The notes under the pieces are model-generated. The model was not told the origin of the DNA and made no database searches. It worked only from the letters and a program-made list of their open reading frames with translations. From positions 1 to 8,035 of the forward strand of contig JASHQP010000115.1 of assembly GCA_030039095.1 (NCBI GenBank): a stretch of DNA of 8,035 nucleotides. Reading direction: 5' to 3'. This stretch comes from Streptosporangiaceae bacterium (GTDB taxonomy: Bacteria; Actinomycetota; Actinomycetes; Streptosporangiales; Streptosporangiaceae). This document shows positions 1 through 6,193 of this stretch, in pieces. The position numbers and the translations under genes are program-made. Every line of letters starts with the position of its first letter. Position 1 is the first letter of the stretch.

Positions 1-1
1 C

Positions 2-133
2 GCCATTATGGCCGACGATAGTCGCGCCGTGCGGGACTCCAAGGATGCTGGCGGGCCAGTTCTGGAGTTCGGGCCGGATGGCTGGCGGGCGTTCACGGTG
101 GCGATCAAGGCTGGCGAGCTCGACCTAGCCTGA
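2..133 (+). CDS. DUF397 domain protein, C-terminal part (5' end outside window)
   Basis: The frame is open from the left edge and stops with TGA at 131-133. The readable C-terminus has the core that marks DUF397 proteins of actinomycetes: AVRDSKDAGGPVLEF, then a GWRAFTVAIKAGELD-type end. These are small proteins of 60-90 residues, usually next to an XRE-type helix-turn-helix regulator and thought to act with it in developmental or antibiotic-related control; no such partner is visible because the gene starts off-window. The Met at position 8 is inside the conserved domain and unlikely to be the start. The gene converges with the Nudix remnant, with 35 bp between them. The family call rests on motif recall, with good fit over about 40 residues. 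Confidence 0.8.
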   Translation, partial: AIMADDSRAVRDSKDAGGPVLEFGPDGWRAFTVAIKAGELDLA

Positions 134-168
134 GCGGCGCGCGTGCTGGCTGGCGGGACGTGCCTGGT

Positions 169-453
169 CTAGCCGACTACGCCGCCGTCGGTCGTGAGCA
201 TCCCGCCGTCGTACACCACCAGGAGGCCCTCGGGACATCTCGGCCGCGACGGCACCCAGTCCACTGCCAGAACCCGCCCAGGCGAACGGTCCAGCCCCAG
301 TTCCTCGGCCACCTCCCGGCGGCATGCGGCGTAAGGAGACTCCTCTGCCTCCACAGCTCCGCCCGGCAGGTCCCAGGTGTCCCGACAAAGCCGCCGATGC
401 TTATAGCTCCTAGTCGCAGCCCGAGTTTCCTTGCCCTTCAAGAGTTCGCTCAC
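169..453 (-). pseudogene. Nudix hydrolase fragment, third gene of the vapBC45 block
   Basis: The 94-residue product contains a perfect Nudix box (GX5EX7REUXEEXGU): G32, E38, R46-E47, E50-E51, G53-L54, preceded by DTWDLPGG at residues 25-32. Nudix enzymes cleave nucleoside diphosphates linked to another group, using metal held by the box glutamates. GTG at 453 is chosen as start because it overlaps the toxin's TGA as GTGA. Typical family members have about 130-160 residues. Here the N-terminal strands that should precede the box are replaced by about 24 residues of non-family sequence, and the C-terminal half stops soon after VYDGG. No neighbouring frame supplies the missing parts. I therefore read it as a remnant with an intact active-site helix, probably not an active enzyme. 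A small divergent Nudix protein is the alternative. The frame stays open upstream to 645, but that stretch lies within the toxin gene. Confidence 0.65.
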
Positions 454-1004
454 GGGAATGTCAGCTGCTCGCTCAGAGCGACTGATTCTATCGCTGGCGT
501 CGGCTTTGGCCGCTTTCCACTGCGTCGCGGGCCGCGCGGTGGAGGTATGTCGAGGGAGACGGCCACTAGGCCGCCGGTTCTGGTGGCAGCGTAAATGAAC
601 GGCCCGGTATCCTGCAGCTTGGCCTCTATGGCGCGCCAGTTGCACATGAGGACCTCAAGCTGCTGAAAGGTTCCTATGGCCTCCTTCCCGACGAGGGTGA
701 CCATCCGCGCACCGCTGTCACGCACAGCCTCGATCTCCCGGCGGTTCTCCTGGATTGCCCGGTCTCTGGTGATTATCAGCCAGCCCTGCCGTGCTGTTTC
801 GGGGATCCAGATGTCATCATCGGTCTCAGGATCGTTGATCGGGCACGCATGCCGGTACCGGCGGCCCTTGACGGGCCCGCCAGGGTCTCCGGGGTAAGTG
901 GTGTCAGTTCTGGTATCAGCAAGGATCTTGCCTAAGCCGAGTACGTCAGCATCGATGTAGTACCGAACCTCCGCAGGCCTGATCGGCCTAGCGGCCCTAG
1001 TCAT
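450..1004 (-). CDS. VapC45-like PIN-domain toxin (putative RNase)
   Basis: The 184-residue product resembles the VapC45 PIN-like family (Rv2019 type in Mycobacterium tuberculosis). Visible family blocks are YYIDADVLGLGKILA (residues 15-29) with D18/D20, TDTTYPGDPGG (33-43), DDIWIPE (63-69), GWLIITRDRAIQENR (74-88) with D81, and a C-terminal LEVLMCNWRAIEA...GPFIYAATRT stretch (116-143). PIN toxins are metal-dependent RNases, and these acidic residues are the likely metal ligands. ATG at 1004 is chosen because it overlaps the antitoxin stop as ATGA, giving translational coupling; the frame could start at 1046, but that lies inside vapB45. Residues 152-184 form a proline- and arginine-rich tail that family members as I know them lack, and the stop overlaps the Nudix start (GTGA). 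All recognisable acidic residues are present, so the toxin may be active. Confidence 0.85.
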   Translation of the reverse strand: MTRAARPIRPAEVRYYIDADVLGLGKILADTRTDTTYPGDPGGPVKGRRYRHACPINDPETDDDIWIPETARQGWLIITRDRAIQENRREIEAVRDSGARMVTLVGKEAIGTFQQLEVLMCNWRAIEAKLQDTGPFIYAATRTGGLVAVSLDIPPPRGPRRSGKRPKPTPAIESVALSEQLTFP

Positions 1005-1681
1005 GCTGCTCGCGTGCGCGCGGATACCTCGTAGGCAAGCCCCCACCTGACTGAGTCGACAGGCAGATCGAACTCCTCAGCTATGTCCTCATCGGTCTCG
1101 CCGGCGTCGGAGTGCTCACGCAGTATCTCTGTGCGGATCCCGCCGACAGCTGGCAAGCCGAAGCGGATGCGCGGGTTCATGCGTACTGGCGAAAGCCGGT
1201 CGTCGTGTGGGCGCCAAGCCGCCGCGGCATCGTCCTCCCAGGTCACGCGCTCATAGAACGCCTGCGCGGTCGGGGTCAGAACGAGCTGGCTCCCTACGGC
1301 TGCGATCAGCGCGAAGTCCGCTTTCAGCCCTGCCTCGGCCTGTGCCTCTACCAGTAGCCTTTTGCCGCCGACATACGGCCGCTGGTCGGCGAGCGGGTAC
1401 GGTACTCCGTACTCGTCCCGAATCATGTCGATGAACGTGCGAAGCTCCAGCATCGGTACGCTACGACGCCGGTACTCGTGGAGCAGCCCTGCCTCGACAA
1501 ACTCGCCCCACGTGACCGCCGCCCGGCTACCGCGCGGCTCAGCCCTGATGACAGGTCGGTAGATCTTGCCACGCCGCTCGCCGCCCTCGAGCCAGTAGTT
1601 GAGGGTGCTCTGGGCAACGCCGAGGAGTCGCGCGGCCGCGGCCTCGGTGTACATCTCGCGCTCGAGCACTGCAAGAGACAT
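1001..1681 (-). CDS. VapB45-like antitoxin (HTH plus DUF433)
   Basis: The 226-residue product matches the VapB45 architecture (Rv2018 type, about 239 residues). An N-terminal MerR-like/HTH segment at residues 10-34 (EAAAARLLGVAQSTLNYWLEGG) should bind DNA. A DUF433 domain at about 155-220 shows RIRFGLPAVGGIRTE and DAGETDEDIAEEFDLPVDSV. The antitoxin should neutralise the PIN toxin encoded immediately downstream and probably represses its own operon, as other VapB proteins do. ATG at 1681 is chosen because MSLAVLEREMYTEA looks like the family's start; the Shine-Dalgarno is weak, and the frame extends further upstream to 1990 only with low-complexity sequence. ATG at 1654 is a possible internal start. 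The stop overlaps the toxin start. Upstream lies a 94-bp gap with a palindrome, then the chimeric recombinase fragment on the same strand, so read-through from that side is possible. Confidence 0.85.
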   Translation of the reverse strand: MSLAVLEREMYTEAAAARLLGVAQSTLNYWLEGGERRGKIYRPVIRAEPRGSRAAVTWGEFVEAGLLHEYRRRSVPMLELRTFIDMIRDEYGVPYPLADQRPYVGGKRLLVEAQAEAGLKADFALIAAVGSQLVLTPTAQAFYERVTWEDDAAAAWRPHDDRLSPVRMNPRIRFGLPAVGGIRTEILREHSDAGETDEDIAEEFDLPVDSVRWGLAYEVSARTRAA

Positions 1682-1725
1682 ACCCGGAGTCTGACATTGT
1701 GGACGGCGCCCATGCCAGCCCACCC

Positions 1726-1739
1726 GCCGACTGGTCGGC
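1726..1739. promoter_or_regulatory. Inverted repeat upstream of vapB45, candidate operator
   Basis: GCCGAC and GTCGGC form perfect 6-bp arms around a 2-bp centre, about 45 bp before the antitoxin start in the 94-bp gap behind the recombinase relic. An autorepressing antitoxin would need such a site here, but in GC-rich DNA a 6-bp palindrome can arise by chance. No clear -35/-10 pair is visible on the minus strand. Confidence 0.3.
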
Positions 1740-1775
1740 TGCTTCCCGTTGCCGCGGGGCGGCATGCGAGCAGGT

Positions 1776-2204
1776 TCAGGCGGTAAGGTGGCGGGCTTCG
1801 AGTCGGCGCACGACCTCAGGAATGTCTTCATCCGGAATAATGATGTCCGTCCGGACACGGATGGTGCAGTCCGGATCGGGAAGCGGGAACCTAGACGGGC
1901 TGACTCGATACTCCCAGCGGCGCTCACCTCTTTGTTCGCGGCTGGAGGTGATCCGGCGTGACAGGCTCTCGTCTTGGGCGACCTCCGCAAGGTCGGTGGT
2001 CCAGTTCAGGAGAGCGAAGGGGGATACTTCGGGCGTCTTCGCGGACGGATCAGTCATTAGCTGGATTTTGATACGGTCTTTTTCGCGGACCAGCGAGTGC
2101 ATCGGCAGGTTCTCCTTATGCAACGCAGCTTCGAGCCGTTTGAGGTAATCACCTAGCTGACCGGGTCCTGCAGGGATCAGTTCGTAGTCCCCTAGCCCTG
2201 TCTC
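1776..2204 (-). pseudogene. 3' fragment of an unrecognised gene, fused in frame to the recombinase relic
   Basis: The frame that carries the recombinase DNA-binding segment continues without a stop for 142 more residues of a different character. After QLLRDR, where serine recombinases normally continue with YYxGYV-type sequence, it reads ETGLGDYELIPAGPG, then a charged helical part (LGDYLKRLEAALHKE), then a strand-rich end with SPFALLNWTTDLAEVAQDES and a final acidic/amphipathic IIIPDEDIPEVVRRLEARHL, with TGA at 1776-1778. Composition and sequence order look like the intact C-terminus of a real protein rather than random frame. I do not recognise the family. It ends 94 bp before vapB45 on the same strand, so it may be what is left of a former neighbour of that operon, cut by recombinase insertion. 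Confidence 0.5.
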
Positions 2205-2892
2205 GCGGTCACGGAGCAGCTGGCGCAGCCGTTCGACCGAGATCGGCCGGCTGGGATGGCGAGTGGTAGCCGGCATCAGGACGCCGGCGCCGGTGAGCTT
2301 GCCGCGCAAGGACGCCACGGTTTCCTGCCCGGTCGCGAAGAGCTCGAAGGCCATCTGGATGAAGATCGCGCGCTCGGGATCACGCACCACGGTGTTGACC
2401 TTGTGCCCGTCGATGAGGTGCGCTGGTTCAGGTAGCCGACCTTGGCCCGGCCTATGGTGTGCCGCCGTTTCTGGCTTTGTTGGCCACCTTGACCTTGATA
2501 TCCTCGCCGCTCATGCGGACCTGGAGCCAGTTGAAGACGTCGGTGACGGCTTCCATGGCCTCGGCCATCAGGCCGTTGCCGAAGTCCTCTTTGGCGGAGA
2601 TCAGCTTGACGCCGAGCCCGGCCAGCTGCTGCTTGACGATGGCGGCTTCGACGTAGTTGCGGAAGATCCGGGAGCGCATGTAGATGACGACAAAGTCAAC
2701 GTCGCGCTGCTCGGTGATCCGGTGCAGCATCTCCTCGAAGAAGGGCCGTTTGGCGATCGACTGGCCGGAGTAGCCGGGTTCGACATACTCGCCGACGTTG
2801 ACGGTGCCCATGGCTCGTTCCTTGGCCATCGTCACCTTGCACTGGGTGTCGATGGAGTTGCCTTCGGGATCGCGGTCGTAGTCGGTGTGCGA
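2205..2892 (-). pseudogene. Large serine recombinase relic, N-terminus lost and frameshifted
   Basis: Read on the minus strand from 2892 downward, the sequence gives DYDRDPEGNSIDTQ, YVEPGYSGQSIAKRPFFEEM, a FVVIYMRSRIFRNYVEA block and VKLISAKEDFGNG: the resolvase catalytic domain with its conserved RSRxFRN arginines. The first strand carrying the nucleophilic serine (usually LRVS) is absent, because the frame hits TAG at 2893-2895 and the sequence there belongs to another element. After NGGT there is an apparent 2-nt gain (AC doubled, near 2456-2460) that creates TAG. The next frame reads IGRAKVGYLNQRT until an apparent 1-nt loss near 2415. The third frame then gives NTVVRDPERAIFIQMAFELFATG and PISVERLRQLLRDR of the recombinase domain (PF07508 type). 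The zinc-ribbon and C-terminal parts are missing. Such enzymes move prophages and integrative elements; this copy cannot be functional. Confidence 0.85.
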
Positions 2893-2897
2893 CTACG
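2877..2897. repeat. Perfect inverted repeat at the junction of two mobile-element relics
   Basis: CGTAGTCG at 2877-2884 and CGACTACG at 2890-2897 are exact reverse complements separated by GTGTG. The left arm is in recombinable coding sequence of the serine recombinase (DYDR region, minus strand); the right arm is where the plus-strand transposase-like relic becomes readable. The position at the breakpoint suggests rearrangement at a small hairpin or an element end. No target duplication could be identified. Confidence 0.55.
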
Positions 2898-3519
2898 CCG
2901 CGACGATCGAGGCGAACACCAAGATGATCGCCAGCCCGGCCCGCAAGGCCGCGAACACCGCGGTCCGGCAGGCCGAGAAGGCCCTGGCCGCCGCCCCGCG
3001 AGGACTACGCCGTCATGCTCGCCGACCCGGCCATCCCCGCCGCCGTCAAGAACACCCGGCTGATCCCGGCCGCCCGCCGGAAGATCACCCGGGCGGAGAA
3101 AGCCCTCACCGCCGCCCGGTCAGCCCGCGGAAGGTCGCCGCGAAACTGCCTGCCAACCAGATTCGACCCGAACGCGCAGGTCGCCCTGCTACGCGGGCCT
3201 ACGCGGCCTGCAGATGGTCCTGCGGCTGCTCGCGCACAACGCCGAGCACTGGCCCGCATCACACCTGAATGTCTACCTGCGCGACGACGACGAATACCGG
3301 GCCACCACCAGGGAAAACGTCATCCGCGGCCTCGCCGGGACCAGCACCTGCACCCCGGCCACGATCACCGTGCAGCTCGACCAGCCCGGCAGCCCCCAGG
3401 TTGCCCGCGCCCTGGACCTACTCCTCGACGAGATCAACGCCACCCCGCCCAGCCTGCCCGGCGATACCCGCCCGATCACCTATCAGCTTGCCTCCGGCGC
3501 AACACCATTCAGCAGCTGA
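2890..3519 (+). pseudogene. Transposase-like protein, C-terminal part, with several frameshifts
   Basis: One protein can be read only by changing frame. The pieces are IEANTKMIASPARKAANTAV up to about 2995, then EDYAVMLADPAIPAAVKNTR with KITRAEKALTAARSAR (about 3000-3128), then RKVAAKLPANQI (3125-3163), then FDPNAQVALLR (3162-3194), then RGLQMVLRLLAHNAEHW through TITVQLDQPG and LLLDEINATPPSLPGDTRPI to TGA at 3517-3519. The order and content resemble the C-terminal half of large transposase-like proteins that are repeated in actinomycete genomes; I cannot name the IS family with confidence. The N-terminal catalytic part is missing, cut where the opposite-strand recombinase relic begins. The last 101 residues form a clean frame from 3214 but have no independent start signal. 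It is non-functional. Confidence 0.6.
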
Positions 3520-3533
3520 CGCACAGCTCCTTC

Positions 3534-3551
3534 CGGAGATCTGCGTCTCCG
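3534..3551. other. Short hairpin after the transposase-like relic
   Basis: CGGAGA (3534-3539) and TCTCCG (3546-3551) can pair over a 6-nt loop, 15 bp past the relic's stop. It is followed by AT-richer DNA (CTTAAATAG) but no T-run, so a terminator role is weak; it might equally be a remnant element end. The gap from 3520 to 3640 otherwise holds an unusually AT-rich patch (about 3555-3590) that probably includes the promoter of the next gene. Confidence 0.3.
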
Positions 3552-3640
3552 ACGCTTAAATAGCAATGTCATGATAAAGTACAGCAGTTTTGCCGACAAG
3601 ACCATTGCCGCTTGCTAGTCTCTGTGAGGGGGGACGCGCC

Positions 3641-4408
3641 ATGCCATTGCAGTCGATCTCATGCATTAACTGCGGATCCAGAAATGTCCAAGAGGTCAAG
3701 CCGGATACCTATTTTTGCAATCACTGTGAAAGTGTATTCAAATATGTTGCGCCAAGTGCGCCGACCGGAGCGAGAAGCTGCGAAGTGCCGATAGATGGAC
3801 GAGAATGCGGCGTTCTCGCGATAGGACGCTGCGCCATCGATGGGCGAGCGTTCTGCCGAACTCATCAAGCCGAGACGCGGACTCATCCCTATACGCGCTT
3901 GAGCGACCGATGTCAACCATGTCAATCTGCCGCAGATGAACAGGCACAAGCGATATTGCGTCAAAACTGGGATCGCTTGTGGCAGGAACACGACAAGATG
4001 CAAGAAGTCGTCAAGCAGCTCACTAGCGCCGGCGCACCTTTGCAGAAGATTTATCATGCTCGCACGTCGCGAAAGAATGCGTTCGGCCGTTATCACGAGG
4101 TGGAGGATTCGTCTGGCCATATTTATGGATGGCCAGTCGGGGAATACGAATGGCGATTCTATGACAGCTATCGTGGCAGCGACTACGCCCGCACGGTCAA
4201 CACGTTCGTGACTCCTGAAGGCGCCTTTGCGGCCATGCAGAATGATAACAAGCCTGCTGTCTCCCGAGCAGATACCACTTACCGCGCTGTGTCTCTGCCC
4301 ACGTGGCCCGGAGGTCCCGCTGTGCTGCAAACTAATGAAACCCGCCAGAAGGCGGAGTTTCTGAGTGCGATCAACGACAAGCTCAGATCACTGTTGGACC
4401 AGCTCTAA
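3641..4408 (+). CDS. Unrecognised cysteine-rich protein with an N-terminal zinc ribbon
   Basis: The product has 255 residues and a family I do not recognise. ATG at 3641 is chosen because GAGGGGGGA ends 6 bases before it; a TTG at 3590 in the same frame lacks such a site and would add 17 residues of non-domain character. C8-x2-C11 and C26-x2-C29 form a zinc-ribbon knuckle pair (CINC...CNHC). A second cluster, C47, C56, C64, C72, H75, C91 and C94, includes IGRCAIDGRAFCRTHQ and resembles the RC..CGR.FC..H metal-binding pattern of actinomycete proteins. Residues 98-140 are helical and charged (coiled-coil potential). Aromatic-rich strands follow (YGWPVGEYEWRFYDSYRG), and the end is helical. No signal peptide or membrane segment is seen, so it is probably cytosolic. 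Base and codon use are more AT-rich than all neighbours (ATT, AAT, TAT, AGA used freely), which suggests recent transfer. No partner gene is adjacent. Confidence 0.75.
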   Translation: MPLQSISCINCGSRNVQEVKPDTYFCNHCESVFKYVAPSAPTGARSCEVPIDGRECGVLAIGRCAIDGRAFCRTHQAETRTHPYTRLSDRCQPCQSAADEQAQAILRQNWDRLWQEHDKMQEVVKQLTSAGAPLQKIYHARTSRKNAFGRYHEVEDSSGHIYGWPVGEYEWRFYDSYRGSDYARTVNTFVTPEGAFAAMQNDNKPAVSRADTTYRAVSLPTWPGGPAVLQTNETRQKAEFLSAINDKLRSLLDQL

Positions 4409-5415
4409 TGCCAAGAGTTCCCGTGCCAAAGCACACTGCCCGGATTGCCCGGCACATGAGCGCATGGACCCATAAGGCCCAGCTCCCAGCCGGTTGCGGC
4501 CAGTTGTGGCCTCCCGCCTGATGCTGCCTGACGGGCGGCCGGACGAGCACCGTCGTTGCCGACGCTGGCCGCGCAGAGCTTCACGTACCGGCCGGGTGTC
4601 ATCCCGAATGCGGCTTTGAACGTCCGAGTGAAGTGAGCCTGGTCGGCGAAGCCGGCCTCGAACGCGGTTTCTGCCAGCGGCCGGGCGTCGCGCAGCCAGC
4701 CCCGGGCCACGTCAAGGCGCCGCATTACCGAGTACCGGTACGGACTTGTCCCGTAGAGAGCATGGAACTGGCGCGCGAACTGGTAGCGGTCCAGGCCCGT
4801 GACCGCCTCTAGCTCGCTCGATTGCACTATCGTCAGCCGGCTCCGCAGGAAATCGCGGCCACGCTCGACAGCGGGCTGGTCGACCCGGCAGCGCAGGGTG
4901 CTGTGACCGGCAGCGCTGCACCGAAGCAGGCCCTGCGCCAGCTGAAGCACCAATCCGTCGAGCGCCAGCGGCTCGGATGCACGCGCGAACGCCGTGCGCA
5001 CTATGCGCGCGAGCACTGGGTCGTCGGTCACCGGGGGAGCGAACGGCAGCGGCGTCGCGCGTCCGGTGAGGGCTGGCAGGGCGGAAGCGATCCGGTCCGG
5101 GTTGACATAGATCTGGCGGTAGCCGAACAAGCCCGGACCCTCTGCCCTACCGTCGTGCAGTTCGTCGGGATGCAGCACGAAGACCTGTCCGGGAAGACTG
5201 CGCTCGACCGTGCCCTGGTAGGCGAACGCCTGGACGCCTTCCTCGGTGACGCCGATCGCGTAGACATCGTGCCGATGCCGGCTGAACGGCCTGCCCCGCA
5301 GACGGGCCTGGAACAGCTCCACCCCGTCCGCCGGCCGCGTGGCATCTACCCACTCTGCTGATCCGCACGGATGTTCAAGACCGGAGCCGACCTCATTACC
5401 AAGGCTGGGGGCCAT
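4405..5415 (-). CDS. AraC-family transcriptional regulator
   Basis: The 336-residue product has an N-terminal AraC-type cupin domain (residues 35-110; SRHRHDVYAIGVTEEG and VLHPDELHDGR) that would sense a ligand. A C-terminal double HTH follows at about 187-280: SSELEAVTGLDRYQFARQFHALYGTSPYRY, then PLAETAFEAGFADQAHFTRTFKAAFGMTPGRYVKL, the classic AraC signature. The gene is divergent from the LysE-type exporter, with start codons 23 bp apart, so it most likely controls that exporter, perhaps after binding an amino acid or similar solute; AraC-LysE pairs of this kind are common in actinobacteria. ATG at 5415 is the only upstream ATG but has no clear Shine-Dalgarno, so a leaderless transcript or a later start is possible. 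A 56-residue tail after the normal AraC end has no family character and overlaps the end of the convergent zinc-ribbon gene by 4 bp. Confidence 0.9.
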   Translation of the reverse strand: MAPSLGNEVGSGLEHPCGSAEWVDATRPADGVELFQARLRGRPFSRHRHDVYAIGVTEEGVQAFAYQGTVERSLPGQVFVLHPDELHDGRAEGPGLFGYRQIYVNPDRIASALPALTGRATPLPFAPPVTDDPVLARIVRTAFARASEPLALDGLVLQLAQGLLRCSAAGHSTLRCRVDQPAVERGRDFLRSRLTIVQSSELEAVTGLDRYQFARQFHALYGTSPYRYSVMRRLDVARGWLRDARPLAETAFEAGFADQAHFTRTFKAAFGMTPGRYVKLCAASVGNDGARPAARQAASGGRPQLAATGWELGLMGPCAHVPGNPGSVLWHGNSWH

Positions 5416-5427
5416 AGATCAAATCTA
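5415..5427. promoter_or_regulatory. Palindrome in the araC-lysE divergent gap, candidate operator
   Basis: TAGAT and ATCTA are perfect 5-bp arms around CAA, beginning at the first base of the regulator's start codon and ending just before the exporter's Shine-Dalgarno (CGGAG near 5428-5432). With only 23 bp between the two starts, any protein bound here would affect translation initiation regions and transcription both ways. AraC proteins usually bind direct repeats, so the assignment is tentative. Confidence 0.35.
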
Positions 5428-5438
5428 CGGAGCGACGC

Positions 5439-6053
5439 GTGGAAGTCATACAAGACCAAACCCGGGTAATCGCCTTCGTGACGTTCGCAGCGGTTGTCGC
5501 CGGCACCCCCGGCCCCAGCAATGCGCTACTAACCGCTACCGGCGCAAGGGTAGGTGTCCGGCACGGTCTCACGAGCCTGCTCGGCCAGGCGACCGGGATG
5601 GGCACAATGCTGTTCGCCATTACTCTGGGAGCGGGCAACGCGCTGCTTGCTCATCCTCTGGCCCTCCAGATCCTGAAGTGGAGCGGGGCTGCGGTGCTGT
5701 GGTGGATGGCGTGGCGGATCGCGACTGCCGGTCCAGCCGAAGAGGCCAAGAGCGCACCCGCTGGATTCCTCCGTATGGCAGCCTTCCAGTGGGTCAACCC
5801 CAAGGGCTGGCTGATCGGCGTCGCAGCCGTCGCCACGTTCCTGGACCGGCGCGCCGGCAGCGCCCTAGCCCAGGCCGTCATGCTCGCGATCCTGTTTACC
5901 CTGGTCGCCCTCCCGAGTTGCCTGCCCTGGCTGGCGTTCGGCGCCGCGCTCCAGCGCTTCCTCCGCACACCACGCGCCCGGCGCCTCCTCAACGGGGCCA
6001 TGGCGGCGTTGCTGGCCGCGTCCCCGATCCTGCTCGTCTGGACTCGGCTCTGA
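5439..6053 (+). CDS. LysE/RhtB-family exporter
   Basis: The 204-residue integral membrane protein belongs to the LysE translocator family, which exports amino acids or related small molecules by using the proton gradient. The length matches the family norm (about 200-215). The first membrane segment ends with the family's GTPGPSNALL signature (residues 22-31, PGP at 24-26). Hydrophobic segments follow at about 43-66 and 68-95. A polar loop precedes the conserved QWVNPKGW (117-124), and more hydrophobic helices lie at about 125-134, 140-166 and 184-202. GTG at 5439 is chosen because CGGAG sits 6 bases upstream. It is divergent from the AraC regulator, which probably governs it. The substrate cannot be told from sequence. 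The next gene is convergent, with a 140-bp gap at 6054-6193 in which I see no convincing terminator, only a weak GGTGG/CCACC pair. Confidence 0.92.
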   Translation: MEVIQDQTRVIAFVTFAAVVAGTPGPSNALLTATGARVGVRHGLTSLLGQATGMGTMLFAITLGAGNALLAHPLALQILKWSGAAVLWWMAWRIATAGPAEEAKSAPAGFLRMAAFQWVNPKGWLIGVAAVATFLDRRAGSALAQAVMLAILFTLVALPSCLPWLAFGAALQRFLRTPRARRLLNGAMAALLAASPILLVWTRL

Positions 6054-6193
6054 CCACGCGCCACATCCCCCCATCATCTGGTGGCCGAATCACTCCACCG
6101 GTTCCGGCGTGACAGGGTTCAGGGATTATCCAGTTCTGCGCCCTGTGCGCGACAATCTGCGGAGCGCCTTTGACCATGCAGAACGGCGGTTAC

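Noticed and set aside
1711..1766. CATGCC / GGCATG inverted pair around the vapB45 upstream gap
   Set aside because: Six-base arms 44 nt apart are expected by chance in this composition.
1682..1990. N-terminal extension of the antitoxin frame up to 1990
   Set aside because: The extra 103 residues are Arg/Pro/Ser-rich without domain character and overlap the chimeric recombinase ORF on the same strand; the family start is at 1681.
2263..3063. Long plus-strand frame encoding 266 residues
   Set aside because: It is the antisense of the recombinase relic (HLDLDILAAHADLE-type pattern is a GC-rich shadow), and the minus strand carries the recognisable domains.
3557..3580. Promoter of the zinc-ribbon gene (TAAAGT at 3575-3580 as -10)
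   Set aside because: The AT-rich patch is suggestive, but no matching -35 box lies at the right distance, so I did not annotate a specific promoter.
4822..5361. Plus-strand frame inside the AraC gene
   Set aside because: It is a shadow frame; the minus strand has the complete AraC domain structure.
6080..6099. GGTGG/CCACC hairpin after the exporter gene as a terminator
   Set aside because: A 5-bp stem with a 10-nt loop and no T-run is too weak to call.
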